Below are positions 27,471-39,300 of a stretch of 64,000 nucleotides of DNA, in pieces. The notes under the pieces were generated by a model. It did no database searches. It was given only the letters and a program-made list of their open reading frames with translations, and was not told the origin of the DNA. This stretch comes from Burkholderia thailandensis E264. GTDB lineage: Bacteria > Pseudomonadota > Gammaproteobacteria > Burkholderiales > Burkholderiaceae. Location: positions 930,001 to 994,000 of the forward strand of contig NC_007651.1 in assembly GCF_000012365.1 (NCBI RefSeq), written 5' to 3'. Numbering within the stretch: the first letter of the stretch is position 1; every line of letters starts with the position of its first letter. A program made the translations under genes and the position numbers.

Positions 27471-28021
27471 CGCGGCTCGCCCTCGGGCTTGATCGTGACG
27501 GGCAGGCCGGCCACGCACAGCGTCACGCGCGTCGCGAGCGCCGCGATGCGCTGATTGACGCGACCGAGCGTATCGACGAAGCGGCGCGTCTCCTTGCCGA
27601 GCGGCACGACGCCGAAGCCGATCTCGTTGCTGACGACGATGACCTGCGCGCGGCTCGCGCGCAGCGCCGCCTCGAGTTCGGCGACGTATGCATCGCAGCG
27701 CGCGTCGTCGACGCCCGGGCCGTCGGCCGGGCAGAGCAGGTTCGTGAGCCAGAGGGTCAGGCAGTCGACGAGCACGCACGCGCTCGCGTCGTCGAGCCGG
27801 GCGATCGCGCGCGCGAGCTCGACGGGCGCCTCGACGAGCGCCCAGTCGGCCGGCCGGCGCGCGCGATGATGCGCGATGCGCTCGGCGAATTCGTCGTCGG
27901 CGACGCGGGCGGTGGCGATGTAGGTGACGGGCCGCCCGCCTGCGGCGGCGAGCCGTTCGGCGTGCGCGCTCTTGCCCGAGCGCGCGCCGCCGAGAACGAA
28001 GGTGAGGTCGCGCGGAGTCAT
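27464..28021 (-). CDS. cobU: adenosylcobinamide kinase/guanylyltransferase CobU
   Basis: This bifunctional enzyme phosphorylates adenosylcobinamide and transfers GMP to give AdoCbi-GDP. The 185 residues carry the P-loop [12 protein letters not shown], the guanylylation region [10 protein letters not shown] and [14 protein letters not shown]. It is the first gene of the minus-strand operon, separated from divergent cobQ by only 71 bases. No second riboswitch fits in that gap. Confidence 0.95.
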   Translation of the reverse strand: MTPRDLTFVLGGARSGKSAHAERLAAAGGRPVTYIATARVADDEFAERIAHHRARRPADWALVEAPVELARAIARLDDASACVLVDCLTLWLTNLLCPADGPGVDDARCDAYVAELEAALRASRAQVIVVSNEIGFGVVPLGKETRRFVDTLGRVNQRIAALATRVTLCVAGLPVTIKPEGEPRC

Positions 28022-28092
28022 CGCGTGATTGTAACGGCCCGCGCGATAATGCGGCCTTCGCCATTTGCCGCGCGCTGCGCCCTTCGTTCACG

Positions 28093-29655
28093 ATGATTGC
28101 CAACGCCAACGCCAACGCCAACGCCAACGCCAACGCCAACGCCAACGCCAACGCCAACGCCAACGCCAACGCCAACGCCAACCGGCCGCGCGGCGCGCTG
28201 ATGATCCAGGGCACGACGTCCGACGCGGGCAAGAGCACGCTCGTCGCGGGCCTGTGCCGGCTCGCGCGCCGCGCGGGCGCGCGCGTCGCGCCGTTCAAGC
28301 CGCAGAACATGGCGCTCAACAGCGCGGTGACGGCGGACGGCGGCGAGATCGGCCGCGCGCAGGCGCTGCAGGCGCTCGCGGCCGGCATCGACGCGCATAC
28401 CGATCTGAACCCCGTGCTGCTGAAGCCGACGGGCGATCGCGGCGCGCAGGTGATCATCCACGGCCAGGCGCGCGCGAACCTGAGCGCGCGCGCGTATCAC
28501 GACTACAAGCCGACCGCGATGCAGGCGGTGCTCGAATCGTATGGCCGGCTGCGCGGCGCGTACGACGCGGTGGTCGTCGAAGGGGCGGGCAGCCCCGCCG
28601 AGATCAATCTGCGCGAAGGCGACATCGCGAACATGGGATTCGCGGAAGCCGTGGACTGCCCGGTCGTGCTCGTCGCCGATATCGACCGAGGCGGCGTGTT
28701 CGCGCATCTCGTCGGCACGCTCGCGTGCCTGTCGGACAGCGAGCGCGCGCGCGTGCGCGGCTTCGTGATCAACCGCTTTCGCGGCGATCCCGCGCTGCTC
28801 GAGCCGGGGTTGCGCTGGCTCGAGGCGCAGACCGGCAAGCCCGTGCTCGGCGTGCTGCCTTACCTGCACGGGCTCACGCTCGACGCGGAGGACATGCTGC
28901 CCGCGAGCGCGCGCACGTCGGCGCCGCGGCGCGACGCGGGCGTGTTGCGGGTGGTCGTGCCGGCGCTGCCGCGGATCAGCAACCACACCGATTTCGATGC
29001 GCTGCGCGTGCATCCGCGCGTCGACTTCGCTTACTGGAAGAGCGGGCCCGTGCCCGATGCCGATCTGCTGATCCTGCCCGGCTCGAAGAACGTGCTCGCC
29101 GATCTCGCGTGGCTGCGCGACGCCGGCTGGGACGCGCTGATCAAGCGCCATCTGCGCTACGGCGGCAAGGTGATCGGCATCTGCGGCGGCATGCAGATGC
29201 TCGGCCGCGCGCTCGACGATCCGCACGGCGTGGAGGGCGCGGCGGGCGCGGGCCTCGGCGTTCTGGACTACGCGACGACGCTGATGCCGGAGAAGACGCT
29301 CGTGAACGCGGCGGGGCGGCTCGCGATCGGGGGCGGTGCGCGCGTCGCCGGCTACGAGATCCACATGGGGCGGACCAACGGGCCGGCGCTCGCGTCGCCC
29401 GCGCTCATGCTCGCGGGGGCGGATGGCGGCGAGCGGCCGGACGGCGCGGTGTCGGCGGACGGGCAGATTCTCGCGACCTATCTGCATGGGCTCTTCGACA
29501 CGCCCGATGCATGCGCGGCGCTGCTCGAATGGGCGGGGCTCGACGGCGCGGAGCCGGTCGACTATCCGGCGCTGCGCGAGGCGTCGCTCGAACGGCTCGC
29601 CGACACGCTCGCCGAGCATCTCGACGTCGACCGCGTGTTTGCGGCGTTCGCGTGA
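28093..29655 (+). CDS. cobQ: cobyric acid synthase CobQ with (Ala-Asn)14 leader
   Basis: This ATP-dependent amidotransferase amidates four side chains of adenosylcobyrinic a,c-diamide. After the leader there is an N-terminal dethiobiotin-synthetase-like domain ([31 protein letters not shown]). A C-terminal class I glutaminase domain follows, with nucleophile cysteine in [11 protein letters not shown] and ATYLHGLFD. Residues 3-30 are fourteen Ala-Asn repeats encoded by a GCCAAC microsatellite. The conserved protein starts at the internal ATG 28201, where orthologues usually begin, so either ATG could be used. Confidence 0.95.
   Translation: MIANANANANANANANANANANANANANANRPRGALMIQGTTSDAGKSTLVAGLCRLARRAGARVAPFKPQNMALNSAVTADGGEIGRAQALQALAAGIDAHTDLNPVLLKPTGDRGAQVIIHGQARANLSARAYHDYKPTAMQAVLESYGRLRGAYDAVVVEGAGSPAEINLREGDIANMGFAEAVDCPVVLVADIDRGGVFAHLVGTLACLSDSERARVRGFVINRFRGDPALLEPGLRWLEAQTGKPVLGVLPYLHGLTLDAEDMLPASARTSAPRRDAGVLRVVVPALPRISNHTDFDALRVHPRVDFAYWKSGPVPDADLLILPGSKNVLADLAWLRDAGWDALIKRHLRYGGKVIGICGGMQMLGRALDDPHGVEGAAGAGLGVLDYATTLMPEKTLVNAAGRLAIGGGARVAGYEIHMGRTNGPALASPALMLAGADGGERPDGAVSADGQILATYLHGLFDTPDACAALLEWAGLDGAEPVDYPALREASLERLADTLAEHLDVDRVFAAFA
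28099..28182 (+). repeat. 14-copy GCCAAC hexamer repeat in cobQ
   Basis: Fourteen perfect GCCAAC units (84 bases) start three bases after the cobQ ATG codon ends. Because the unit is six bases, copy-number change keeps the frame and only lengthens or shortens the Ala-Asn leader. Confidence 0.98.
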
Positions 29656-30015
29656 TGGGCACGGCTGCGTGACGGTCTCGTCGCCGCCGCGCTTGCGCCG
29701 GGCGTGCGGGCGGTGCGCCGAGGGCGACGCGCGGGGTTTCGGTTTCGAGGGCGGCGCGGCGCGCACCGGTCCGGGCGTGACGCACCGAGGCACCGAGGCA
29801 CCGCCGCAACGGGCCAAGGCGCGGCGGGCTCCGGCCTGCCTGACGGCACGATCAAAAGGCTAGAAAAAAGGGCGCGATCCCTTTGATTCATCACCTGCGT
29901 CCGGTACGGCAATTCATTCTTGTTTAGAAATAATGTAAGCCGATCAAGCCATTTTTCATCAGAAGCGACTCGAATAGAGTTCGTTCCATTCAAACTTCGA
30001 AACAAGGAACCCGAC
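29656..30015. other. intergenic, cobQ to DoxX
   Basis: These 360 bases hold no gene I can support. The first half is GC-rich. The second half (about 29860-30010) is strikingly AT-rich for this genome and includes TAATGT at 29931-29936. It probably contains the DoxX promoter, although no paired -35 box is clear. A short GAGGCACC duplication sits near 29790-29805. Confidence 0.5.
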
Positions 30016-30432
30016 ATGGATTCGAACTGCTTGAACGGCATCGGTGCCGCATTGCTGCGCGTCGCGCTCGGCGTGCTGTATCTCGCGCACGTCGCGCAGA
30101 AGGTTTTCGTGTTCACGCTGCCCGGCACCGCGCAGTTTTTCGCATCGGTCGGCCTGCCGGGCTGGCTTGCTTATCTGACGACGTTCGTCGAGCTCGTCGG
30201 CGGTCTCGCGCTCCTTGCCGGCGTGCAGGTGCGGCTTGCGTCGCTCGTGCTGCTGCCCTTCATGCTCGGCGCGACGATGACGCATTTCCCGAACGGCTGG
30301 AGCTTCGCCGCGCCGCACGGCGGCTGGGAGTATCCGGCGTTCTGGGCGGTCACGCTCGTCGTCCAGGCGCTCGTCGGCGCCGGTGCGTTCGCGCTCGGCG
30401 GCGCGCGAGGCGTTGCGGGCCGGACTGCGTAA
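30016..30432 (+). CDS. DoxX family membrane protein
   Basis: This 138-residue inner-membrane protein has four hydrophobic helices. The first carries the DoxX-like RVALGVLYLAHVAQKVF, the second is LTTFVELVGGLALLAGVQV. Some DoxX proteins take part in thiosulfate/sulfur oxidation or redox homeostasis, but most have no proven role. It is preceded by an AAGGAA site and by an AT-rich promoter region. The neighbours give no functional clue. Confidence 0.88.
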   Translation: MDSNCLNGIGAALLRVALGVLYLAHVAQKVFVFTLPGTAQFFASVGLPGWLAYLTTFVELVGGLALLAGVQVRLASLVLLPFMLGATMTHFPNGWSFAAPHGGWEYPAFWAVTLVVQALVGAGAFALGGARGVAGRTA

Positions 30433-30662
30433 GCGGCGCTCGGCCGGCCGCCCGTTCCGCCGGGCGGCAAGCCGCCTCACCGCGACGCGGCAAGCGGCGC
30501 GCCGAGCGCGCGGCCCCGATTTGACGCCATCCGTTCGGACGCCGCCGGACGAACCCGTTTCGGTGCAGACGCATTTGCCGATATCATCGCTCCCTGTATC
30601 CGCATTTTTCGCGGCGCGGCGCCTGTGCCGGGCATCGCGCCGCGGCTTCTTCGGGGGAATTC

Positions 30663-31286
30663 ATGACGGTGATCGTGGTGGCGAATCCGAAGGGCGGCGT
30701 CGGCAAGAGCACGCTGTCCACCAATCTGGCGGGGTATTTCGCGGCGCAGGGCGCATGGGTCGCGCTCGCCGATCTCGACCGGCAGCAGTCGGCGCACGCA
30801 TGGCTCGACCTGCGGCCGGCCGGGCTGCCCGCGATCGAGACCTGGGCGCTCGATCCCGATTCGCCGTCGAAGCCGCCGCGCGGCCTCGAATACGCGATCG
30901 TCGACACGCCGGCCGGCCTGCACGGCAACCGGATGAACGTCGCGCTCGAATTCGCCGACAGCGTGATCGTGCCGCTGCAGCCGTCGATGTTCGATATCCT
31001 CGCGACCCAGCAATTCCTCGAGCGCCTCGCGAGCGAGAAGGCGGTGAAGAAGGGCGCGATCAAGGTGGGGGTCGTCGGGATGCGGGTCGACGCGCGCACG
31101 CGCTCGGCCGATCAGTTGCATCGCTTCGTGGAAGGGCTCGATCTGCCCGTGCTCGGCTATCTGCGCGACACGCAGAACTACGTGCAGCTCGCCGCGCACG
31201 GCCTCACGCTGTGGGACGTCGCGAAAAGCCGCGTCGACAAGGATCTCGAACAGTGGGGACCGATCGTCGAGTGGGCGCGGAAGTAG
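30663..31286 (+). CDS. ParA-like ATPase without a ParB partner
   Basis: This 207-residue MinD/ParA-family ATPase has the deviant Walker A KGGVGKST near residue 11, the switch-I region DLDRQQSAHAW, and Walker B YAIVDTPAGL. The family moves DNA, chemoreceptor clusters or other cargo, or places cell machinery. No parB or parS-like gene is adjacent, and the next gene is panD on the other strand. It is therefore more likely a stand-alone cargo-positioning ATPase than a partition protein. Confidence 0.88.
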   Translation: MTVIVVANPKGGVGKSTLSTNLAGYFAAQGAWVALADLDRQQSAHAWLDLRPAGLPAIETWALDPDSPSKPPRGLEYAIVDTPAGLHGNRMNVALEFADSVIVPLQPSMFDILATQQFLERLASEKAVKKGAIKVGVVGMRVDARTRSADQLHRFVEGLDLPVLGYLRDTQNYVQLAAHGLTLWDVAKSRVDKDLEQWGPIVEWARK

Positions 31287-31382
31287 GCGCTCATCCGCGC
31301 CGGGCGCGCACGCGGTCCGACGTGCGCCGCGCCGCACGCGGGCCGGCGGCGCCATTCCCGCCGCGGCCGGCCGGATGAGGTG

Positions 31383-31769
31383 TTACGTCCAGTTCTGCGT
31401 CGGCACGTGATCGCGGCTGCCCTTGATCTTGTTGCCTTCGTCGACGAACACGAGATCGGGCTTCCAGCCCGCCTTCAGCTCTTCCTCGTCGATCATCGCG
31501 AACGCGGCGATGATCACGAGGTCGCCCAATTGCGCGCGGCGCGCGGCCGAGCCGTTCAGCGAAATCATCCCGCTGCCGCGCTCGCCCTTGATCGCGTACG
31601 TCGAGAAGCGTTCGCCGTTGTTGATGTTCCAGATGTCGATCCGCTCGTTCTCGACGATGTTCGCCGCTTCGAGCAGATCCTCGTCGATCGCGCACGAGCC
31701 TTCGTAATGCAGCTCGCAGTGCGTGACCGCCGCGCGGTGGATCTTCGATTTCAGCATGTGGCGCTGCAT
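31383..31769 (-). CDS. panD: aspartate 1-decarboxylase PanD
   Basis: This pyruvoyl enzyme makes beta-alanine for pantothenate. The 128-residue proenzyme cleaves itself between Gly24 and Ser25 (HYEGSCAID), with Ser25 becoming the pyruvoyl group. Tyr in [12 protein letters not shown] and the NGSAARR motif are present. It lies 53 bases downstream of panC, so the beta-alanine-producing and -using genes are together. An internal ATG at codon 5 (MLKSKIHR) is a possible alternative start. Confidence 0.97.
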   Translation of the reverse strand: MQRHMLKSKIHRAAVTHCELHYEGSCAIDEDLLEAANIVENERIDIWNINNGERFSTYAIKGERGSGMISLNGSAARRAQLGDLVIIAAFAMIDEEELKAGWKPDLVFVDEGNKIKGSRDHVPTQNWT

Positions 31770-31822
31770 GATGGCTCCCTTGGTGCTACCAGACGAAAGG
31801 CGGTCGGCGGCGTGGCCGGCCG

Positions 31823-33230
<1,408 letters not shown>

Positions 33231-34106
33231 TCAAGCCGGCAGATATGCGAGCCGCACGTAGATCGGCGCGAACGGCTCGGCCTGCGTGATCTCGACGAGC
33301 GATTCGCGCGCGAGCTCGAGCATCGCGATGAAGTTGACGACGACGACGGGCACGCCGCGCGACGTGTCGAACAGATCGGCGAACTCCATGAAGCGCGCGT
33401 TCTGCAGCTTGCGCAGGATGAGGCTCATGTGCTCGCGCACCGACAGCTCCTCGCGCGAGATCTTGTGATGCTGGACGAGCTTCGCGCGCTTGAGCACGTC
33501 GGCCCATGCGGCGCGCAGGTCGTCGGCGTTCACGTCGGGGAAGCGCGGCGTGATGCTCTGCTCGATGTACACCTCGGCGCGCAGGAAATCGCGGCCGAGC
33601 TGCGGCAGTTGATCGAGACGCTGCGCGGCGAGCTTCATCTGCTCGTATTCGAGCAGGCGCCGCACGAGCTCGGCGCGCGGGTCCTCCGCTTCCTCGCCCG
33701 TGTCCGCCTTCTTCACGGGCAGCAGCATGCGGGACTTGATCTCGATCAGCATCGCCGCCATCAGCAGGTACTCGGCCGCGAGCTCCAGATTCGATTCGCG
33801 GATCTGGTCGACGTAGCCGAGATACTGCGCGGTGACTTCCGCCATCGGAATGTCGAGCACGTTGAAGTTCTGCTTGCGGATCAGGTACAGCAGCAGGTCG
33901 AGCGGACCTTCGAACGTTTCGAGAAAGACTTCGAGCGCGTCCGGCGGGATGTACAGATCCTGCGGCAGCTTGAAGAGCGGTTCGCCGTACAGGCGAGCGA
34001 ACGCCGCGACCCCGTCGACCGTGTCGGGCGTCGAATCCGCGCCGGCGGGCGCGGCGATCGCGTCCTCGGGCTGCGCGCTGGCGCTGGCCTCGTCGGCGGC
34101 GCTCAC
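33231..34106 (-). CDS. scpA: segregation and condensation protein A ScpA
   Basis: This is the kleisin subunit of the Smc-ScpAB condensin. The 291 residues have an acidic Ala-rich N-terminal 35, then the family core ALEVFLETFEGPLDLLLYLI and MAEVTAQYLGYV. The C-terminal winged-helix region (MSLILRKLQNARFMEFADLF) is complete. It lies 4 bases after the DUF3460 gene. The scpB and smc genes are not in the window. Confidence 0.94.
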   Translation of the reverse strand: MSAADEASASAQPEDAIAAPAGADSTPDTVDGVAAFARLYGEPLFKLPQDLYIPPDALEVFLETFEGPLDLLLYLIRKQNFNVLDIPMAEVTAQYLGYVDQIRESNLELAAEYLLMAAMLIEIKSRMLLPVKKADTGEEAEDPRAELVRRLLEYEQMKLAAQRLDQLPQLGRDFLRAEVYIEQSITPRFPDVNADDLRAAWADVLKRAKLVQHHKISREELSVREHMSLILRKLQNARFMEFADLFDTSRGVPVVVVNFIAMLELARESLVEITQAEPFAPIYVRLAYLPA

Positions 34107-34110
34107 GGCG

Positions 34111-34299
34111 TCAGAAGTTCTGGTAGTAGACGTAAGGATTCTGGCGCACGCGCGAGCGCTGCTGCGCGTCGCGCTCCTCGAGGTCGATCGGCTGCTTGTC
34201 CCACAGCAGCGAGCGGCCCTTGCGCTGTTCTTCTTCGAGCGTCGGCTTTTGCTGCTTCAACTGGTTCAGGAATTGCGTGATATCGGACTGGTACGGCAT
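34111..34299 (-). CDS. DUF3460 family small protein
   Basis: This 62-residue protein (MPYQSDITQFLNQLKQQKPT onward, ending NPYVYYQNF) is polar and helical with no signal peptide. It matches DUF3460, a betaproteobacterial family of unknown function often placed before scpA. The 4-base gap to scpA implies co-transcription. The ATG at 34299 gives the compact conserved form; the open frame continues upstream only as Arg/Pro-rich noise. Confidence 0.85.
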   Translation of the reverse strand: MPYQSDITQFLNQLKQQKPTLEEEQRKGRSLLWDKQPIDLEERDAQQRSRVRQNPYVYYQNF

Positions 34300-34507
34300 G
34301 GCTTGGCTTTCCGTTCTGAGCCGGGCGCGGCGCGCCCGCGGGTACGATCGACGGGATTTTACCGCAACGCGGGGAACAGCCGGCGGCAAACGGCGTCGAA
34401 AGCGCGAGCGTCATGCGTCAATGTGGCCGAAAGCGCGTTCCGCGCGCGCCGCGCTGTGTTCAAATGACGGCTTTGATCCGACGAAAATCTTGCAACGGAG
34501 GTCTTGT

Positions 34508-36325
34508 TTGGCAGGGCGGGTATCACGACAGCATGCTTTTTCGCGCGCTGCGCGCGGCGCGACGCGCCGCGCGCACGGATGGCGGGCATTTGCGCGGCGC
34601 GGACTGCGCGTGCTGCTTGCGGGCTGCGCGGCCGTGCTCGCGCAGTCCGCGTTCGCGAAATACGCGGTCGAGATCGACGCGCCGCGCTCGGTCAAGAGCC
34701 TGCTCAAGCAGCATCTCGACATCGCCCGTTTCGCGAAGCGCGAAGACCTGAGCGAAGACCAGTTCGAATTCCTCGTGACCGCGACGCCGCAGCAGGTGCG
34801 CGAGCTCGCCGCGACGGCCGGTTACTTCTCGGCCGCCGTGCGCACCGACGTGCGCACGGCGGGCGGCGAGCGCCGCGTGACGGTGTCGGTCGATCCGGGC
34901 GCGCAAACGCTCGTGTCGGCGGTCGATCTGAAGTTCGAAGGCCCGGTTTCGAGCGAGGACCCGAAGCAGGAGACGGCGACGCGCATTGCGTTCTCGCTGA
35001 AGCCGGGCGACCCGTTTACACAGTCCGGCTGGGACGACGCGAAGAACGCGGCGCTCAAGCAACTGCAGTCGCGCCGCTATCTCGGCGCGAAGATCACCGC
35101 ATCGGAGGCGCGCATCGATCCGCGCACGCGAAAGGCGACGCTCGCGGTCACGCTCGACAGCGGGCCGACGTTTACGATCGGCGCGCTCGACGTGTCCGGC
35201 GTGCGTCGCTATCCGGAAAAGATCGTGCACAACGTGAATCCGCTGGCGGCGGGCGAGATCTACGACGCGAAACGCATCACCGAATTGCAGCGGCAGTTGC
35301 AGAACACGCCGTACTACGCGAGCGTCGCGATCGACGTCTCCGACGACGTCGCGCGCCCGCTCGACTCGCCCGTTCACGTGAAGGTCAGCGAGTACCCGTA
35401 CAACAGCGTGCGCGGCGGGATCGGCTACGCGACCGACACGGGGCCGCACATTCAGGGTTCCTATACGTATCTCGACACGTTCGGCTCCGCGTGGCCGCTG
35501 TCGGTGTCGGGGCGGGTCGACCAGATCCAGCAGTACGGGCAGGTCCAGCTGTCGATGCCGCCGGGGCCGCGCGCGTGGACCAACAGCATCCTCGCGTCTT
35601 ATACGAACACGAACGTGTCGGACACGCGGATCTACAGCGCGCGCGTCGGCGCGCAGCGCGCGCGCACCGGGCAGTTCATCGACTACTCGTACTCGCTGAT
35701 GCTCTATCAGGACCGGCTCGACCAGAACGGCGCCGGCCCGACGACGAGCCGCGCGCTCGTCCCGCAATGGGCGTGGACGCGCCGCAACGTCGACGATCCG
35801 CTGTTTCCGCGCTCGGGCAACCTGATCCACGCGGAAGCCGGCTTCGCGGTGAAGGGCGTGCTGACCGACCAGACGTTCATCCGCGGCTACGCGCGCGGCC
35901 AGCAATACGTGTCGATCGGCAAGCGCGACCTGTTCGTGTTTCGCGCGGAGCTGGGCGGCGTGTTCACGAGCGGCGGCTCATCGGGCGTGCCGGCGTCGCT
36001 CCTGTTTCGCGCGGGCGGCTCGAACTCGGTGCGCGGCTACGGCTATCAGAGCATCGGCCACTCCGTCGACGGCTCGGTGCTGCCGACCAAGTATCTGATG
36101 ACGGGCACGGCCGAATACCAGCACTGGTTCAACCGCGACTGGGGCGCGGCGACGTTTTTCGACATCGGCACGGCGACCGACGCATGGGGCGAGAAGGTGT
36201 TCTATCCGGGCGCGGGCCTCGGCGTGCGCTGGCGCAGCCCGGTCGGCCCCGTCAATTTCGATCTCGCTTACGGCTTGAAGAACAAGAGCGTGCGTCCGTA
36301 CCTGACGCTCGGCATTGCATTCTGA
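34508..36325 (+). CDS. tamA: outer-membrane assembly factor TamA
   Basis: This Omp85-family protein works with TamB to insert outer-membrane proteins such as autotransporters, and may aid lipid transport. With a TTG start at 34508, behind GGAGG at 34497-34501, it is 605 residues. There is an export signal (RVLLAGCAAVLAQSAFA), POTRA domains (ISLSEDQFEF-type start, IGALDVSGVRRYPEKIVHN), and a 16-strand-type barrel ending RPYLTLGIAF. The C-terminal phenylalanine is the usual Bam signal. An upstream in-frame ATG at 34421 lacks a ribosome site but would also fit. tamB follows within 13 bases. Confidence 0.93.
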   Translation: MAGRVSRQHAFSRAARGATRRAHGWRAFARRGLRVLLAGCAAVLAQSAFAKYAVEIDAPRSVKSLLKQHLDIARFAKREDLSEDQFEFLVTATPQQVRELAATAGYFSAAVRTDVRTAGGERRVTVSVDPGAQTLVSAVDLKFEGPVSSEDPKQETATRIAFSLKPGDPFTQSGWDDAKNAALKQLQSRRYLGAKITASEARIDPRTRKATLAVTLDSGPTFTIGALDVSGVRRYPEKIVHNVNPLAAGEIYDAKRITELQRQLQNTPYYASVAIDVSDDVARPLDSPVHVKVSEYPYNSVRGGIGYATDTGPHIQGSYTYLDTFGSAWPLSVSGRVDQIQQYGQVQLSMPPGPRAWTNSILASYTNTNVSDTRIYSARVGAQRARTGQFIDYSYSLMLYQDRLDQNGAGPTTSRALVPQWAWTRRNVDDPLFPRSGNLIHAEAGFAVKGVLTDQTFIRGYARGQQYVSIGKRDLFVFRAELGGVFTSGGSSGVPASLLFRAGGSNSVRGYGYQSIGHSVDGSVLPTKYLMTGTAEYQHWFNRDWGAATFFDIGTATDAWGEKVFYPGAGLGVRWRSPVGPVNFDLAYGLKNKSVRPYLTLGIAF

Positions 36326-36338
36326 TTTTTCATTTGGC

Positions 36339-39300
36339 ATGACGAAGGACGTATCCGAACCGACCTCCCCCGACGCGCCTGACCGAGGCGCGCCCGGCGG
36401 CCCGCGCGAGCCCGCGCCGAACAGGCGCCGCTCGGGCGGCGCGCGCGCGCTCGCCGCGCTCGCGTGGACGACGCTCGCGCTCGTCGTGCTCGTCGCCGCG
36501 ACGGCGGGCGCGCTCTTCGCCGCCGCGACGACCGAGCGCGGCACGCAGCTTGCGTGGCACGCGGCCGTCAGGCTGCTCGGCGGGCGGCTTGCGGGCACCC
36601 TCGAAGGCGGCGCGCTCGCGACCGGCGTGCGCATTAGGCAGCTCGCGTGGACGAGCCCCGACGGCACGGGCACCGAAGTCAGGATCGACCGGGTCGCCGG
36701 GCGCTGGGCGCTCACGCGCGCGCCGTGGCGCTTGTCGATCGCGTCGCTGCGCGCGGGCACGATCGACGTGCGCGTCGCGCCTTCGCCGCCTTCGCCGACG
36801 GTGATGCCGAAGGATCTGCAATTGCCGCTGCAGCTCGTGATCGACGATCTGCGCTTCGACAAGCTGCTGATCCGCGAAGCCGGCTCGACGACCGAGCTCG
36901 ACAACCTGATTTTTCGCGGCGCGAGCGACGGCCGCCGTCACGACGCGACGCTCGAGCGCCTCGATACGCCGTTCGGCGCGCTGACCGCGAACGTGCGGCT
37001 CGACGGCGTGCGGCCGTTCGCGATCGACGGCGGCGCGACCTATGCGGGCAAGCTGTCGGGCGAGCCCGTCGATGCGCGCGCGCGGGTGTCCGGCTCGCTC
37101 GAGGCGCTCGTCGCGGATCTCGACGCGTCGGGAATGAAGCTCGCCGGCCGCGCGCACGTCGAGGCCGCGCCGTTTTCGGACGTGCCGCTCACGCGCGCGT
37201 CGATCGTGTTCGATCACGTGAATCCGCGGGCGCTGTCGCCCGGCGCGCCCGTCGCCGATCTCGCGGTGCGCGCGCAGCTCGAGCCGGCGGCGCCGGACCC
37301 GAAGACGCCGAAGGCGTTCGTCGTCGCGGGGCCGGTGTCGATCGTCAACGCGAAGCCCGGCGCGCTCGGCGACGAGCGGCTGCCGCTCGTCGACGCGCAC
37401 GCGAACGTGCGGCTCGACGCGCACGCGCAGCGCATCGACGCGCTCGCCGTGCGCACGATCCGCGACGGCAGCGTGACGGGAGGCGGCGCGCTCGCGAACG
37501 GCCGCGGCAAGTTCGATCTGAAGGTGGCGAATCTCGATCTGAACGCATTCGTCGCCGCGCTGCGGCCGATGCGGCTCGCGGGGCCCGTCGGCGTCGCGCT
37601 CGAGCCGGGCGCGCAGACGATCGACTTCGATCTCGCGGACGCGAAGCTCGCGCTCGGCGCGAAGGCGAAGATCAGATTCGACGCGAAGCAGACGACGATC
37701 GCCGACGCGCGCGTGACGGCGGGCAAGGGGCGCATCGAGCTCGCCGGCACGCTCAAGCACGATGCGCGCTCGACGTACGACCTGAAGGCGAAGCTCGTCG
37801 ATTTCGATCCGCTCGCGCTGGCGGCGAGCGGCGCGCCGTCCGGCGCGAAGGCGGGCGGCGGCAAGGGCGCGAGCGGCGCGAAGGGCGTGCGCAACGCAAG
37901 GGGCAAGCAGCCCGCGAAGGGCGGCGCGATAACCGCGCGGGCAGGCGGCCCGCGTGCGGGCACGGCGCGCGTGAACGGCACGCTCGCCGCAACGGGCGCG
38001 CTCGCGCCCGGCTTTTCGACGAAGGCGCAGTTCAAGCTCGGCGACAGCGTCTACGACGGCCTGCCGATGACGGGCGAAGGCACCGTGCAGATGGCGGGCG
38101 CGCGGGTCCTGCCGAGCAGCGCGAACCTGTCGATCGCGGGCAACCAGGTCGATTTGCGCGGCAGCTTCGGCGCGCCCGGCGACAGGCTGCGCTTCAAGGT
38201 CGACGCGCCGCAGCTCGAACGCCTCGGCTTCGGCCTCGCGGGCCTCGTGCGCGCGAACGGCGAGCTGACCGGATCGTTCGCCCACCCGAACGTCATCGCC
38301 GATTACACGGCGACGGGCGTCGTGTTCGGCTCGAACCGGATCGGCGCGGCGCAGGGCCGCGTGGATATTCGCGACGGCGCGAAGGGCGCGCTCGTGTTCA
38401 CCGCCGATGCGAACGACATCGCGCTCGGCGCGATCAGCCTGAAGACGCTGTCCGCGCACCTGAACGGCACGCGCGCGAAGCATACGTTCGACGCGGCCGC
38501 GGTCGGCATCGCCGAAGGGCGCGTGATCAATCTTGCGGTCGCGGCGAACGGGGGCATCGTCGAGGCGCGCGACGGCATGCGCTGGGACGGCACCGTCACG
38601 CGACTGTCGAACCTCGGCACGCCATCGATCTCGCTCGACGCGCCGCTCACGATCTCGGCGGGCGCGCAGCGCGTGACGCTCGGCGCGGCGAAGCTGTCCG
38701 TCGAGGGCGCGACGCTCGATCTGAAGTCGTTCGCGCTCGAGCGCGGCAAGCTGCGCACGGCGGGCGCGATCACGAACCTGTCGGTCGCGCGCGCGCTGGA
38801 AATCCGCGCGGAGCTCACAGGCAAACGCTCGCCGTTGCGCACCGACCTGATCCTCGACGGCGACTGGGACATCACGCTCGGCGACACCGCCGCGGGCTAC
38901 GCGCAGATCAAGCGCCGCAGCGGCGACGTGACGGTCGAGACCGGGCGCGGCGTCGCCTCGCTCGGCATCACCGCTTTGTCGGCGCGTGCGGCATTCGCGC
39001 CCGGCAACCGGCTGAACGCGACCGCGCTCGCGCGGGCAACGCGCATCGGCACGCTCGACGCGAACGTCGTGGTGCCGTTCGCGCTGCGCGACGGCGTGTT
39101 CGGCGTGGCCGAGGACGGGCCGCTCACGGGCCGCATCGACGCGGACGTGCCCGCGCTCCAATCGACGGGCGGGCTGTTCGGCCCGAGCTACCTGCTCGAC
39201 GGGCGCGCGGCGCTGAAGCTGAGCGTCGCCGGCACGCCCGCGAAACCGAAGCTCTCGGGCATGCTGACGGGCGATAACCTGTCGGCGACGCTCGTCGACC

